Positions 37,425 through 50,600 of a stretch of 64,000 nucleotides of DNA are shown here, piece by piece. Each line of letters opens with the position of its first letter. Positions within the stretch are counted from its first letter, which is position 1. This stretch comes from Hymenolepis diminuta (Eukaryota; Platyhelminthes; Cestoda; Cyclophyllidea; Hymenolepididae): NCBI GenBank assembly GCA_900708905.1, contig CAADRB010000031.1:2664247-2728246 (forward strand), read 5' to 3'. The position numbers and the translations under genes are program-made. A model generated the notes under the pieces. That model did not search any database and was not told the DNA's origin. It worked only from the letters and a program-made list of their open reading frames with translations.

Positions 37425-37575
37425 TTCTCAAAGTCGCCTACCATCCTTACATATATGCGGGCGCACTCGCTCCAGACAACGTGATAGCAACTGTTATCAA
37501 TCCGGTGGAGTTTTGATGCCTCTACATAAACAACATGAAGACAACTTTTATTCCCATATAGTGCCTTTGATTAAT
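37425..37575 (+). repeat. R4 dispersed repeat, copy 1
   Basis: Matches 61855-62005: TCCTTACATATATGCGGGCG against TCCTTATCGATATGCAGGCG, and ACAACATGAAGACAACTTTT against ACAATATGAAGACTATTTAT, followed by ATTCCCATATAG against ATTCATATATAG. Family unknown. Confidence 0.55.
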
Positions 37576-40500
37576 AAAATGCGTTGGTTTAACTGCACAT
37601 TCTGTCTAGGCGTTCTCTCTCTCTAGTGTGATATGTCATACCAGCAGAACTAGATCGCCTACCATTACCACAGCTTAGAGGAGTCATACTTCATAAAAGT
37701 GGTCAATTGAGCAGCTTCAAAACTTATCATTTGGATATAATAACTCTAATTTTTTCTGAAAAAATATTAAACCAAAAGATCATAATCAAGGATGTCTTTT
37801 TTCGGGTAAGAGTAGCCGAATTCATAAGAGATGCCTTAATTACCGGAGTAAGAAATGGATAAATGGAGTGAGTTTTATTGGAACCTGTTTATCTGGTCAT
37901 TCATCTAAAGCAGTATTTAAGTTACAGCGAACTAGAGATTTCGAACTAGATATTACTGCCTTACGAGATGCCGTCAATTAAGCTAAGCTTCTACTCCGGC
38001 AATCCAAAGGACCCAAAAAAGGAGTAAAGTAGGGAGGGAGACAATATGTATGAGAGCGAATGATGTGCATGTATACGCAGAAGGGGCAAAATAAAAAGAT
38101 GGAATGGTTCAGATCACCGTTAATTAGGGAAAACTAAGGCATCAAAGATCACCCAAAGCACAATTAAGCGGTTTAATTGCTCTAATTAAATAAAACCACT
38201 TAGAGTCACACAATGGCTTTACTGGAGAGTTTGATGTCACAGCAGGAATTCAGTCGCTCAATTTATCGTAACTAGGACGTGGTAACAGCCTTTAAGCCGA
38301 GATACTTAGGTCCCTGAGACTATTAGTGATGAGCAAGGTCGAAAATATAAATCTAAGAATTCAGTAAATGTGATTACAACGAAATTATTAATGCGATAAG
38401 AAATTGGGTTAACAATTAATAATGATAATCATTTTTGTCAATTTGTCTAATTGCGTGTTTCCCTTAGCACGAGATTATCTGTTCCCATAGCGACCCTATA
38501 AATATTTTAAATTCATGGAATAAACCTCACAAAAGTCCTACAAGTTGTTAATTAAATTCTGCAAAACATTTTACTATTCATTCAAACCCAAATAACGATT
38601 ACAATATTTTACGTTAGAAAAGTAAGACACGAACCCACTGCCTAATTGAATTTGTTTTCCCTCTCTATCCTGATGTCTTTGTGAAGACTGTTAGACAATA
38701 GAAGTGTATAGGCGACTTAGCTGCAGTTCTTTAAGTATATACGGCTTAATCTGATATTGATGGTCATGAAAAATTTGGTATAAATCGAGCAATCTAAGTT
38801 AGCATTTCGGGAAGTTAGTCATGACACACCCGATAAGAGTGACAAGTATAACTAATTATACAGAAGCAGCAACATTCAACCGAAGTTATGGTAGAGAGTG
38901 GACATAGTAATTCTTAACTGTTTGTATTTTGGAAACCTGTTTTTAAAACAAATAAAAATTATCAATTATCCCTAATCTTTTTATAACGTCAGTTATCAAG
39001 ACTTAGCATTTATATTCACACCAAAAATAAAAAATTTTAAACAGTGCAGCCTTCACTGTAAATATATTTACAATTGTCAAGAGATAATGTCTGAAAATAG
39101 TGTTAGGGCATTCGTACCATAAACCTCACGTACGCTCCCGATAAGATAGGTAAATTCAACAAAACCATTCTTAACATTATTTCCACAATTGTACTTATGT
39201 ATTTTTGATTGCTGTATTGGGCTCTCCAAGCATGTCACAAAAGATTATGAGTCATAATTTAAAATCAAAATGTGAAAAGATTTTTGTACTTATAGTTTCC
39301 ATATTTTAGATTTAAGGCAATTCATATTATTACAAATTTAAAGTTTATCAACATAATGGTAAATGGAAGAAAACATTCAAAATCCATTATCCGAGAAATA
39401 AAGCCAACCAATATCTTGGAGATGAAATTGGTAAAAGAAAAACGGTGCTATTAAACTGAAAATATGAAAATTTAATTGGCAGCAAAGCAGAACTATTTGT
39501 GAAACTTCTGCTTCTCCCAAAGTAAAAATTGAAACTAGGGACCCAATCAACAAACGTAGAAAAACAAGAAGATTGACTTCTTAAGTAACACAAAAACCGG
39601 ATAGTTTACATAACAGTGTATGAAAAAACCTTTTACGACATCTGTTATTGCAATTAAATTTATTCAGTGTGTTTTACAAATATCCAGTTAAAACACAAAG
39701 ATATATACGCTTTATGTTACTCATTTCCTTCAAAAATTTTAAAATTTCGATATAAAAATAAAATAAAGGCTTAAGTTAAAAACCAGAGCCTCGAGCAGAG
39801 AAAGTGTAACCCAACTAACGTTACACTTCAAAAGCTCGCTGTTGGAGGCCAAGGTTCAGAATAGCATTGGGTCATTAAAACTAAATTAATTCGGAATCCA
39901 AAATATTAATTTTTAAATTTTTGTTTTATATGAACTTAGTTATAAATTATTTTAATAGTTTGTTTTCACTATTAAAACTTCCTTTCCAACAAAATTTTTG
40001 TGGAGTTAACGAGATTTTGGTAACCAGATCCATTTTTGCGTCATTACCAGTCTGTAATGATACCGTTCTAAAATACGTTTTTTCTTTTTTAAACCCTCCA
40101 GTCATGATTCCTTTTATTCAGCTTTCTTAATCTTTCACAAAATATCCATAACGCAAATATAGGTAGCTAGTAAATATTTTCTATATAGTATATTGACTGC
40201 TTTACTGTTTATCAACTAAATATAATATTTCAAATATTATTAATTTCGATTTGAGAAGAAATTTTCTAATGCATCTACTAATGTGAGGATAATTTGTTCT
40301 CTGCAACAATAAGCGACGTTGAGTTATATTATTATATTTGATGGTAGTAATTACCTTAAACTTGCATCTTGGTTTGCAACTTATGGCTGATCTAATAAAA
40401 GGCAATTTTATTTATAATCCTCCTCTCTGTTTACGGCAAAAGAAGTACTTTTAACCAGACATCATTGAGGAATTTATTTTGATTAATTTTCTTCACACAC

Positions 40501-40985
40501 AGAGAAGACGATCAATTTCTATGATCACAATATCACTTTCACAAATAATCTACGGTCCTACCAGTTTGCTCCCTATATAACGGTGTATTCAATTAAATAT
40601 TTCGATTAGACCCATGTCTCGGCTTTGGCTGGAATTTATATGATTTCTATTCAAAATAGTCTCAGTAACTATATAATGTTTCCTTTCTCCAATTTGACTT
40701 GAATTCGTGAAAACATTTTCGTCTTTCATGAAATTAGCGTATATTTTTTAAGCAGTATTTCTTTCGAAACTTCACCTACACTATATATGTGCATTTGATA
40801 TGCGTCAGTGTTGATTTACTTAACTGGTTCAAATTTAATTTAAATATGAGGGAATTCATTTGATACTTTCGATCATATGTTGTACGGAAAGTCTTTTTTC
40901 TCTTTCTTAGAATGTAATTTAATTAGTAATGTCAGTTAATGTTGTGACATGGTAACTTATGGCACATTTCATAGCTGGTTTTTGT

Positions 40986-41253
40986 TATAACCAGCAGATC
41001 TCCACTATAGTGTCCACAGGTGGTCCCGCTGTGTGTTTGCGTGTTTGCACCTAGATACCTAAACAAGTGTCGATCATTACGCCGGGACACCGACAACAAG
41101 ACATGACTGACGTCTAACGAAGATAGGTTTTGTATAAAAATCTAATTTACTTATTAATAGACTGGAGTGGCTTGCCTGCCACCTCTGAACTGATTTGGGG
41201 GTATGAGTGACTTGACTTACTCCAAATATTCGATCAATGTGGCTCCGATAGAC
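40986..41253 (-). repeat. R1 dispersed repeat, copy 3 (inverted)
   Basis: The reverse complement matches copies 1 and 2 over nearly the whole length, including TAATAAGTAAATTAGATTTT and CAAACACACAGCGGGACCAC. It lacks about 45 bp near the 3' end compared with copy 2. With copy 2 it forms an inverted pair about 5.6 kb apart. Confidence 0.85.
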
Positions 41254-41554
41254 TTACGTCATTACAGTTTTAACTAACTTTTCTTATTATATTTGTAATA
41301 GATTTACAACTTGTTTAAAAAAACTGTTTTCCCTACCTATCTCAGTTTAGTTTTGCCCAAATCTATATTGAAAGAAAAGTATCGGCTTTATTAATAATGG
41401 CATATTGAAGTCGATTTTAATCGGTCACATATGAAATGTAAGCACTTTAAATACTTCCCAAACCTATTTAGGAAAATATTTTCTAATAGTAACCTCGGAT
41501 AAAGAGGGACATAATAGAGCTTTCCAGATGATGATTTCGAATTCTGATTCTATA

Positions 41555-41650
41555 CTTAACCATTACGATTCGCTATTTCGCTCATTGATTATGCACCAAT
41601 AGGCAACAAACCCAATGACCCTTGATAAGCATCTGCATCATTAGCACCCA
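41555..41650 (-). repeat. Degenerate tRNA-like SINE fragment (R2 family)
   Basis: Plus strand TTTCGCTCATTGATTATGCA then CCAATAGGCAAC and AAACCCAATGACC matches CCGCCCATTGGTTATGCACT then GATGGGTATT and GAACCCATGACC at 19726-19780. The B box is mutated. Confidence 0.5.
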
Positions 41651-41989
41651 TGACTTTTATTCTGTAGCATTTGAAATGACCAGTCATATTACTTAGTACT
41701 GATCACTAAAGATAACCCAATAATGAACTCACTATCCAAGACGTATGTTGGAAACTATTATCCTCTAAGGAGCCTAAAAAGTTTATTCTTGTGTCTTTTT
41801 TTTAATACACGATAATAACTCAGAAAGCTCACGATTACCAGGTATTAGCAGGACCTTGGACATTAATTTTTGTAAAGGAACAATATTCTGAGCCTTAAAT
41901 AACCTCTCAACACAACGAATTGTGTAATCTGCCACACACTGTTTATAAGGCCGGCAAAATTCTCACCCTTACTAAAATCTTCCAATTAC

Positions 41990-42180
41990 GTGAGTGCATA
42001 CAACCGCACCGCGGCCGTGCGCCCATACTGTCACGTGCGCGAGCTGGTCGATTTCTGACGCGTTCGCTGCATTGGACACAGGCGATTGGTAGGCTACATA
42101 AAACGAGGACCAACACAGCTGCTGCTGCATTAGCACCTATGTTTCTGGTGTGTTGTGTGTCCTAGGCCATTTGCTCTCTC
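41990..42180. promoter_or_regulatory. GC-rich patch in AT-rich intergenic DNA
   Basis: An unusually GC- and CpG-rich ~190 bp with TCACGTGCGCGAGC (an E-box core CACGTG), CCGCACCGCGGCCGTGCGCC and GACGCGTTCGC. An 81-aa ORF covers it on the plus strand, with no recognisable similarity. It may be a promoter, a non-coding exon or a fragment of unknown origin. Confidence 0.25.
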
Positions 42181-43397
42181 CCTTTTGCTCCTTCGCTCGC
42201 TCTCTTTCGTATTTCCAATGTCATATAACTGGGACAAAGTGCTGGGTTAATATTATCCCTCTTCTCCTAGAAGGAGAAAACATAGAAACAATTAAAATCA
42301 GCATTAGTTCGAAAAACTGTTTTATGTGAACCGGGAAGTTAACTGTTTCCTCCATTCTGCATAGTGCTTAGCAATTTTAAATCATGTTTACTTTCCTATC
42401 ATGTCGAATGGTTCAATTTGAGAGTTCATTTTTAAGCAGTCGGCAAGTTAAATTGAAAATTTGAATAATGCAGATAGTTAACTGCGTTGCACGCATTGCA
42501 GCTTAGTTGATTTTGTTAACGACCTTATGAATCTAATTGATCGATCCTTATATAAGAGGTAAATTTAGTCATGTTGAAAAACCGATGCAAAATCTGCGTG
42601 TGTGAAAGAACTAATAGCAGTATTTTTGTTGCCGAATAAAACGCGAAAACCGCCATTTGAATAAATTTTGCTAAATAAAACTGTCAAATTCCTAAACTTC
42701 GTGGTTCATTTATAAGAAGAGAAGTACTGACAAGTTTGAACGCCGTAAATTGTCGTAAAATTTCATTTTCACCGATGCAAGGTCATTTTAAAAAGTGCCA
42801 AACTTTACATACAGTCTTATTTAAACATGACATGGTAAATCGCAAGAGTGAATTTATGGAAGTTTGATTGGTAAAAAATCGTCTGAAATACGTTTTAGAC
42901 CTATGACCATTTAAATATTAATATCTAAGTCTAGTAATGTAGCAGTCATCAGAATCCTGATTTATTATAATCATACAGTCTAGAATCATCCTGCTACCTT
43001 GACCATCATAAAAATCTCACTTGTTTAGACCAATTGACGGGTCTGCAACTCTTCAGGTGGGAGTGGCGCTACTAATCTTTTAAAATTGATCTACACGAAT
43101 TTATAACTTCTGCATTCAGACGAATTTGGACCGGACTGAGACTAAGAAGATTTAAATAAAACCAACGACTACCACAGTTTTTGACCACATGCTCAGAAAG
43201 CATCGAATACTATCAAATATCTCAAGATATGAACTTTTTAAGGACAGAGGGGCCCTAACTGCAACTGGAGCTCTGCAGAAATATTGGTTTCAAGATTGAA
43301 ATTCCCCAGACTAGCCCTTCTCCCCTTCGCGATAAATGGTATACTGAAAGCTAACACATTGGCTGAAATGTCCCGGGTCTAACAAAGAAAACAGTTT

Positions 43398-44442
43398 TTT
43401 GGTTCAAAATTAGCTTTATTCATCAGCGTAATCTCCATCAAGAGTAACGCAATCATTCCAGCGCCGCTCTAACATTTCAATACCACTTTTGTAGAACGAT
43501 TTATCTTTTGCCTCAAAATAGGCCTCATTTTCAGCGATAACCTCCTCATTCGTGCGAAATTTCTTACCGGTGAGCATTTTTTTTCAGGTCTGCTGGGAGC
43601 CAAATCTGGCGAATATGGTGGATGTGGGAGCAATTCGAAGTTCAATTCATGTAGTTTTGCCATTGTTTTGATTGACTTGTGAAACGGTGGGTTGTCTTGA
43701 TGAAACAAAATTTTTTCTTTGCCATATGCGGTCGTTTCTTTGCANNNNNNNNNNNNNNNNNNNNNNNNNNNNNNNNNNNNNNNNNNNNNNNNNNNNNNNN
43801 NNNNNNNNNNNNNNNNNNNNNNNNNNNNNNNNNNNNNNNNNNNNNNNNNNNNNNNNNNNNNNNNNNNNNNNNNNNNNNNNNNNNNNNNNNNNNNNNNNNN
43901 NNNNNNNNNNNNNNNNNNNNNNNNNNNNNNNNNNNNNNNNNNNNNNNNNNNNNNNNNNNNNNNNNNNNNNNNNNNNNNNNNNNNNNNNNNNNNNNNNNNN
44001 NNNNNNNNNNNNNNNNNNNNNNNNNNNNNNNNNNNNNNNNNNNNNNNNNNNNNNNNNNNNNNNNNNNNNNNNNNNNNNNNNNNNNNNNNNNNNNNNNNNN
44101 NNNNNNNNNNNNNNNNNNNNNNNNNNNNNNNNNNNNNNNNNNNNNNNNGCCAACACGTTCTTTTCATATCTTTACGATGTCAGCTAACTCACGCAACTTC
44201 AAAACGATTTGTGGATTGTTTTAATGTTTTCCGGTGTTACCGCCTCATTTGGACGTCCACTGCGTTCTGCACCATCGGTGTCTCTACGACCACGTTTGAA
44301 GTCAGCAAACCAAGGTTTTATTGTTGTTTCTGATGGAGCGGAGTCCCCATAACACCTTTCAAGCCATTGCTTCGCTTAAACGGTAGTTTTTTCCCATCTA
44401 GAAGCAGTGTAAAATTAGAACACGAAATTGTTTTTGATCCAT
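43398..44442 (-). pseudogene. Mariner transposase, inactivated
   Basis: The minus strand starts at ATG 44442 (MDQKQFRVLILHCF) and hits an in-frame TAG after 14 codons. Frameshifts, a further stop before the gap, and a deletion just after the YSPDLAPS motif follow. Recognisable pieces: WFADFKRGR and ERSGRPNEAVTPENIK (N-terminal HTH region), KERVG, FHQDNPP (second catalytic Asp), LLPHPPYSPDLAPS (third Asp), and the C-terminus FEAKDKSFYKSGIEMLERRW ending YADE at a TAA near 43420. The first catalytic Asp would lie in the gap. It cannot encode a working enzyme. Confidence 0.9.
43745..44148. other. Assembly gap (404 N)
   Basis: A run of Ns inside the mariner element. The long open frames that appear to cross it are artefacts of unknown bases. 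Confidence 0.99.
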
Positions 44443-44622
44443 TGTTTTGAAAATAATAAAAGTAGCGTCATTCTTAGCACAATAACTCCCAAACTAATGA
44501 ATAGAATATCATGAAATTTTAAGAGCTGTCCTTTGAAGGTTAGTATTAACTGAAAAAAGGTGACTGCAATAAAACTAGCGCCATCTATGTGTTAGACCCG
44601 GGACTTTTCAGCCCATGTGTTA

Positions 44623-47600
44623 TGTATTCCTTGTCCAAATCGTGTCTTTGATACTATGAAAGAAGAGAGAATGAATACGTGCAGTCATTCTTTTAAGAGG
44701 AATATATGGAAGTTTTAAAGAGCATCCCGCAGTAAATGCTTATACAACAGCAAGGATATATATTAGGAATTTTCCAATGTGACATGGGGCACTGGATCGG
44801 AGCAGTGTATTTGGTTTCGTTTAATATAGCAAACATTTTCTTCGGCGAAGGCTGTTTACCGTGAAGGAAGAAGTTCCTTTAGATAATGTTGGTGCCTGGA
44901 AGGACGTCAGTAACGCATTTGGACTTTAATAATATGACAACATCATTACAAGGCTAAACAAGGTGGAGACAGCAATTGTTGTTGGGCAGATTTTGGAGGG
45001 ACGACCTTGTGAAGTGTAGATCACCCTTTCTACTAACCATCTCAGTACATGAACCAGCTGTAATCCTGGGTGCAAACATCCCACGCATGCACCGCTTAAA
45101 CCAACTGACTTCAAGTATGCAAATCTAATCTCATTTATGGATTAAATTTAATAGATTATTCTTTCAAAAAATCACACAATTTGTGCTTATGGTATTCTGT
45201 AGTGGAGTTTGAGATTACGGATTAGAGCCTCTACGCGCATAACCAGCAGCTGCACATTCAGTTCATTTGAATTAACGATCGTGTTAAAGATATGATTGGC
45301 AAAAGTAAATATAAGATTTTAGTCCTGGAAATAGGATTTAGGACCTCTGTTCTTAAAAAGCTTTTTTCCTTGAGATTGTTGTGAGCTTTCGGTTGAAGCT
45401 TGGCTTTCAAGTCAAGTGGATGAAATTTGTGGTAAATACTGGTTTTCTAGAGCGAAGATTTGAATTAATTCGTAATTCCTTGTTCTAGCTTTTAAAAATT
45501 CAGCTTAACTTAGTCTAGTTACGGAAGAAAACACACTCCAATTGATCGTCTTTAGAGTTACAAAACCGTGAGTTAGTATAAGCTAACCAGTGATTAATAC
45601 TACTAAAGTTACTGGTAGCTTTTAGTTTTAGTTAATTAATTATAAAGTTTGAGAATTTCTTTTCCCGAACTATATAAAATATGTTCAGTATTACTTTTCC
45701 AAAGTGTGGAAAGTTATTCTGATTACATATTAGTACTAATCATACCTGTTATAACTACCGTTGCAAGTTACAGAGCAATTTCGGAAACCTAAACATATAA
45801 ATTATAATAAAATTTTTGATCAGTTTCATTTCATTGATTAATTTTAGATATTTGTAAGTCTATCATAGATTTCATATCGTCTACATGATCTGAAGAGGAA
45901 AAATCGATTAGCAGCTGATAACGTCATAATAAGGTCAGAGGTATTTTCTCTAGAAGTAAATCCGCCTTGTATTTCAGTTGCATCATCGATTACTTTGTTC
46001 TAATATACCTGCCGGAGAACAATGGATGAGACTTTAAAGTTGGGATTTTCCTTGATTCTCTGTGATCCTGTTTTCTTATCATACTTTTAATAAAACCTTC
46101 GTTTCATTCGAACATTCAAATCAGTCTCTTGAGAGGTAAAAGTTAATATAATTAAGCATCACTTAAATCTCAGTGGACCACTCGCAAGTCTCAATTAAGT
46201 GATACTACTGATTTAATGAGATCTAAGTTGCATGAGATTAACACCACAGTTGTCAAATTACTGTGTTTCCTATTGACAGTTGTTTCTCTCTTAATTGACC
46301 GTAAGTAAAATTAGCTGAAGGTTATAGCTAATTTTTAAGATAACTTTCCGAGCTTTTAAAGAACCACTGACAGAAGGGAAAATAAATAAAAATTACCCAT
46401 TAATAAAGTGTTGTCATCGAAAATCGGAGTTGGGAAAGTTCTGAAGGGAGATAAAAAATGAGTCTCTACGCACTTAACGATAAAGTAATACGGAAAAATA
46501 AATATCACCCATTAAAATGCCTCTATTTTTTTGGAATTTATGAGTAGGCATCTTGCCATTGTCCATTTTAGAATTGTTTGAAAATAGGCTTCCTTAGAGA
46601 AATAAAAAATTGATTGTTGGTAACATTCATTTTTGTTTCGACATTAATTTATCCCCTATCTGATTTATTTTCACTTGAGCTTAGTATTGATCTTCATACA
46701 TGGTAATTTGACTTATTAGAATTGTTTGTATAAATTTCGGATCGATACTACTTAAGCAAGTATCTTGAATATTAATTATTTTAACCCTAAAATCATGTTT
46801 ACCTTAGAGGAAGGGAAAAGGCAGAGACTGATCAATCGATTACATTCTAGTGGAAGAAGATGAATTTACTTTTAACTGGAACTGAATATTACTTTCGCAA
46901 CCACATCTGGTTACAAATGACGCTTTCGGCAGAATAGTTCGAAAATGGGTATCAAACTTTCCAAATTTTATACAGAAGTGAAATGTCCTTATTGTGAAGT
47001 ATTCAGCATCTAAAATTTCCGTCTTTAAAGAGTTTTATTTCCCTTTTTCTGTTATTATTTTTAATTAGCTTTAAAATATCAAAATGAATAAGCAACTGGA
47101 CTAATTATGTGACAAAACAAAAGTATTTATTGATGTAATTCTGCGTAGTAACAAGTTTTTGCGCTGTGTGCTCATATGAGATAATAAAGGTCAAAAATGC
47201 AACGAATAAAAATAATTTCATATTTACTCAGGTAAATAAAAAATTGAGTCACAATGACATAACTAAAAAAGTCTGCTGTCAAGTTATGACACCGAAGACA
47301 CTATTAGAAACACTCTTGGTATCGTTTAAATTTTTACTCCCTAAAATAACGATTCTGCAGCTATTCTTAGAATTAATTCCATTCTGCAGCTAGAAGAGCA
47401 TAAAAGGGAATGAGAAGGCTTGAGTTAATAAACATTTGTTTTTCAACCATATTTCATTCATTTAGTTGCATCATTTGGGTAGAGCTCATATAATTTGATT
47501 TGATTTGTAATAGATACAAATCTTGATTTATTTTATAACTGGTTCATTTTAAAACAGTTTATACCTATAAAGACATTGTCTTAGGGATACCAATGTGGGA

Positions 47601-50600
47601 AAGAGAAAACTTACTAATCTGTGTCTCAGCTAAGTCTTATAAACTGAACTACTCAAAGATAAAAAGGACACTAAGATGGAGCTCTTAACATATCGAGAAC
47701 TATTTATATAAATCCAGAAGTTCAAGAGAGAGTACATCTTTACTAGATCATATATCAGTATGCTGTGAAAATGTATGATCCTGGGGCTTAATACAGATAT
47801 CGAAACTGGAAAGCTAAAACTGTAACTAAGACACGGGTAACTTTTAGATATGGAGGTTTCCGTTTACAGGAGAAAATCGATAAATAGGCTAAAATGCTGG
47901 GGTCGGGGGAACGAAGTGAAGACGATAGAAATTCGGGTTACATTGAGATGCTACAGAGGGAGAGGTACCGAAATTATGCTTCCAAAAATATCTTAAATAA
48001 AAGAATAAATTAAAAAGAGTGCAGATAAAATTGTAGCACTAAAGAATTCTAACTTTTCGGCACCAAAAACTTCGATTTTCACTCGTCCTTCCAGGAAATG
48101 TAATAATAACAGCTCTAGATTCCCTTGTTCTTTGACTTAGACTTTAATTAGTGATTTTTCATTCTTTGATTAAAAGGACAAAAATTAAAAGGTATGATAT
48201 TGAAAAATTACTTATGTAAATTCTTAAAAAAGGAGTCATTTTATTTTTGTAAATGTGGGCCTTCAGAATAATAACTACAACGAGATTTGAATAATAATTG
48301 GCTCGTCATTATATTACCATTTAATTCACCAAATCTATTAAATGGCTGTTTTGAAATTTATACATTTTCCCATTTATTATCATATAAGTAACCAAAAGAA
48401 AAAATGCCAAAGTTAAATTCTAATTTATAAACGGCCTTTATCGCTAGTTCGATGGCGTTGAAAGATGACTCTCTATGCACTTCCAAAACTACCCGGTATT
48501 CGCATCCTCTATGAAAATACTTCAGTTTTTCTTCCAAGTAACCTCAGTGACATCTTTATGTCCCTATGACGCAAACATCCCCATCAGCCACGTCTAACGC
48601 GTCTATCGGTTCCCCCCTTCTATAACCGCCCGTTTCATTAAAGGCACACTGCACTCATACCTTACGCGCGTCCTTCCCCAAATGACTCATATAAATTGCT
48701 TTTGTATTTCCATGCACACATGCGAGACACATGCTTGTCAAGCACCTGCTCCTACTCACTTACGCCGCCCTCTCATCGCCTTTGTTTCTCATCCCTCTTA
48801 CCCGCTTGAATCCTCATGATGGTTTACTCAACACATTTTGGCCTGGTCATTTCTTGGTGTTCTGGTCTGTAACTGTTGCTCCTGGTGTTAGCTATCAGCC
48901 GTCAGTTGTTAACCACAATAGCGTCGCTTGGATCATATGATAAAGCCTTTGAGAGAGGTTGAAAAGTCTTAAAACATATGCGCATGCGCCTTTTTGTCCA
49001 GAAATACGTAGCAGCTCATTTTTGATACATTTCGGCTGGCCAATAAAATAAACATTTGTTAAGTGGTAGTTAATGCACAACTCGTTTCGTGCACTGTTTT
49101 GAGGATAATGTATGTACCTGCGATCTAGAGATGAAATAAACGTTGGAAAGTGCATTTAGGTCACTCAAGACTCAAACACGAGTTAGGGACTAGAATTTCT
49201 ATATAAAAATAGCTATAAACGTTGGCTATTTGAAGTTACATTTATTAAATTACAACAATAATCATTATGATTATTCATTTCAGCCCAAAATCTTTTACAA
49301 ATTTTAATCATTGGGGAAACTTCTGAATAAAGGGAATAGCAAACGAGTCCAAATAAGGCGTGAGGCGGGAAAGGTCAAAAAGAAGACATTAAAGTCAGAT
49401 CATCAAGAGACTTACTTTGTTGGCATTATGGACGCAGAGATTTACAAATATTTTCATAAGGAGAATAATTTACTTTGAATTTTCCTATTATTCAAATTTC
49501 TTGAACTGACTTCAAGTTAAATTGAACTGAAAATACACCAGACATTCCATACGTAAAGTCGACTTGGTTATTTTAATTTTTGGAGCTCTACGTAGATTTT
49601 GAAATTCGGCTTAAGAGAAGCGATTTTACCCATTAGTGTAATATCAGAATGACCTCAATTAATACTGTAGATTTAATAACGTATGCAGAAAGTGAAACTT
49701 AACGATATGAATCAGATTGGACAGTTGGTGATTTCACTTTTAAACCGCCCAGATGTCTTATTTTCGCTGCTTAAAAGGCAAGCCATGTGGTGTTGTAAGC
49801 GGACTGATAGTATTCCCCATCTGACACCTTTAAATGCTGCAAGTCATCTCACACCTTTTCATATCCTTTGATACAAACCAAAATCAAATTTAAAAGCCTA
49901 AGGTGGATTTTACCTACTCCAAAAGCGTAGTCGCGTGAGTGCTAATAACAAAACGTAGTCTGCAGTGACAAATTTTGTTCTAAAAAAATAGCGATACAGA
50001 TTCGAAATTCGATGAAAAATTTTCTAAATAATGCATTACCTATATTAATAATAACTGTTTTTCTTTAAGTTTGAATGATTTGACGTATCTGTACACAGAT
50101 TTAACTCACCTTATGAATAGATGGGGTACGACAATAATTGAGAAGTGTTTATCTAATTCAAATAATTTCTTCTCTTTTTCTCAAAACATTAATTGCTGCA
50201 GCAAAGAATTGCTTCGCTTAAACAGTGTTGCCTAAAAGAATCTTCCTTAATTTAGGAATGAAAAAATTAATTATTTTGGTCGAGGGTTGTTTCGAGATGC
50301 ATGAATGATTATTGACTCCTAGATCAGTTAACTGAGTGGTTACTTTGGTTGGTAACTTTGATTTACGTGTTTGCTAACACAAATTATCTTTGTTTTATTA
50401 AATAAGACATTTTTACCTTCATAAGATCACATTTATGAAAACACAATGTGAAAATTTAACATAAGCCCTTTTAAAATGATGAAATTTTAATAAAATAGCA
50501 AAGAATACACCTATTTCTAATTGTATTTTACTCCAGATGATGTAAAACACACTTTAAGAACATTCATTCCCACTGAAAATAAAAGCGTGCCACTCCTCTT

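Larger units (their letters stand above)
34302..43353. other. Intergenic region 5' of MAST, no gene supported
   Basis: About 9 kb, AT-rich. Contains R1 copies 2 and 3, an R4 copy (37425-37575), a tRNA-like fragment (41555-41650) and a GC-rich patch (41990-42180). The short ORFs have no recognisable similarity. Promoter elements or 5' non-coding exons of MAST may lie here but cannot be assigned. Confidence 0.5.
43354..44620 (-). mobile_element. Degenerate mariner transposon (irritans-like) with TIRs
   Basis: The left end ACACATTGGCTGAAATGTCC then CGGGTCTAACA and the inverted right end ACACATGGGCTGAAAAGTCC then CGGGTCTAACA form ~31-bp terminal inverted repeats with two mismatches. TA dinucleotides flank both (43352-43353, 44621-44622), as expected for mariner target duplication. 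The total of 1,267 bp is the normal mariner length, so the 404-N gap is about the right size. The TIRs resemble those of Himar-type (irritans) elements. Confidence 0.92.

Noticed and set aside
43469..44333. Long ORFs of 169-232 aa across the gap
   Set aside because: Their length is made of unknown bases (N). The real content is a broken mariner transposase.
44926..45114. 62-aa minus-strand ORF in a slightly GC-richer stretch
   Set aside because: No known domain; the other strand has scattered stops. May be an old repeat but no second copy was seen.
48731..48940. 69-aa ORF with a signal-peptide-like start, TATA-like ATATAAA 35 bp upstream
   Set aside because: No homology, no convincing donor or downstream exon, and composition like its surroundings. 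Could be a first exon but there is not enough support.
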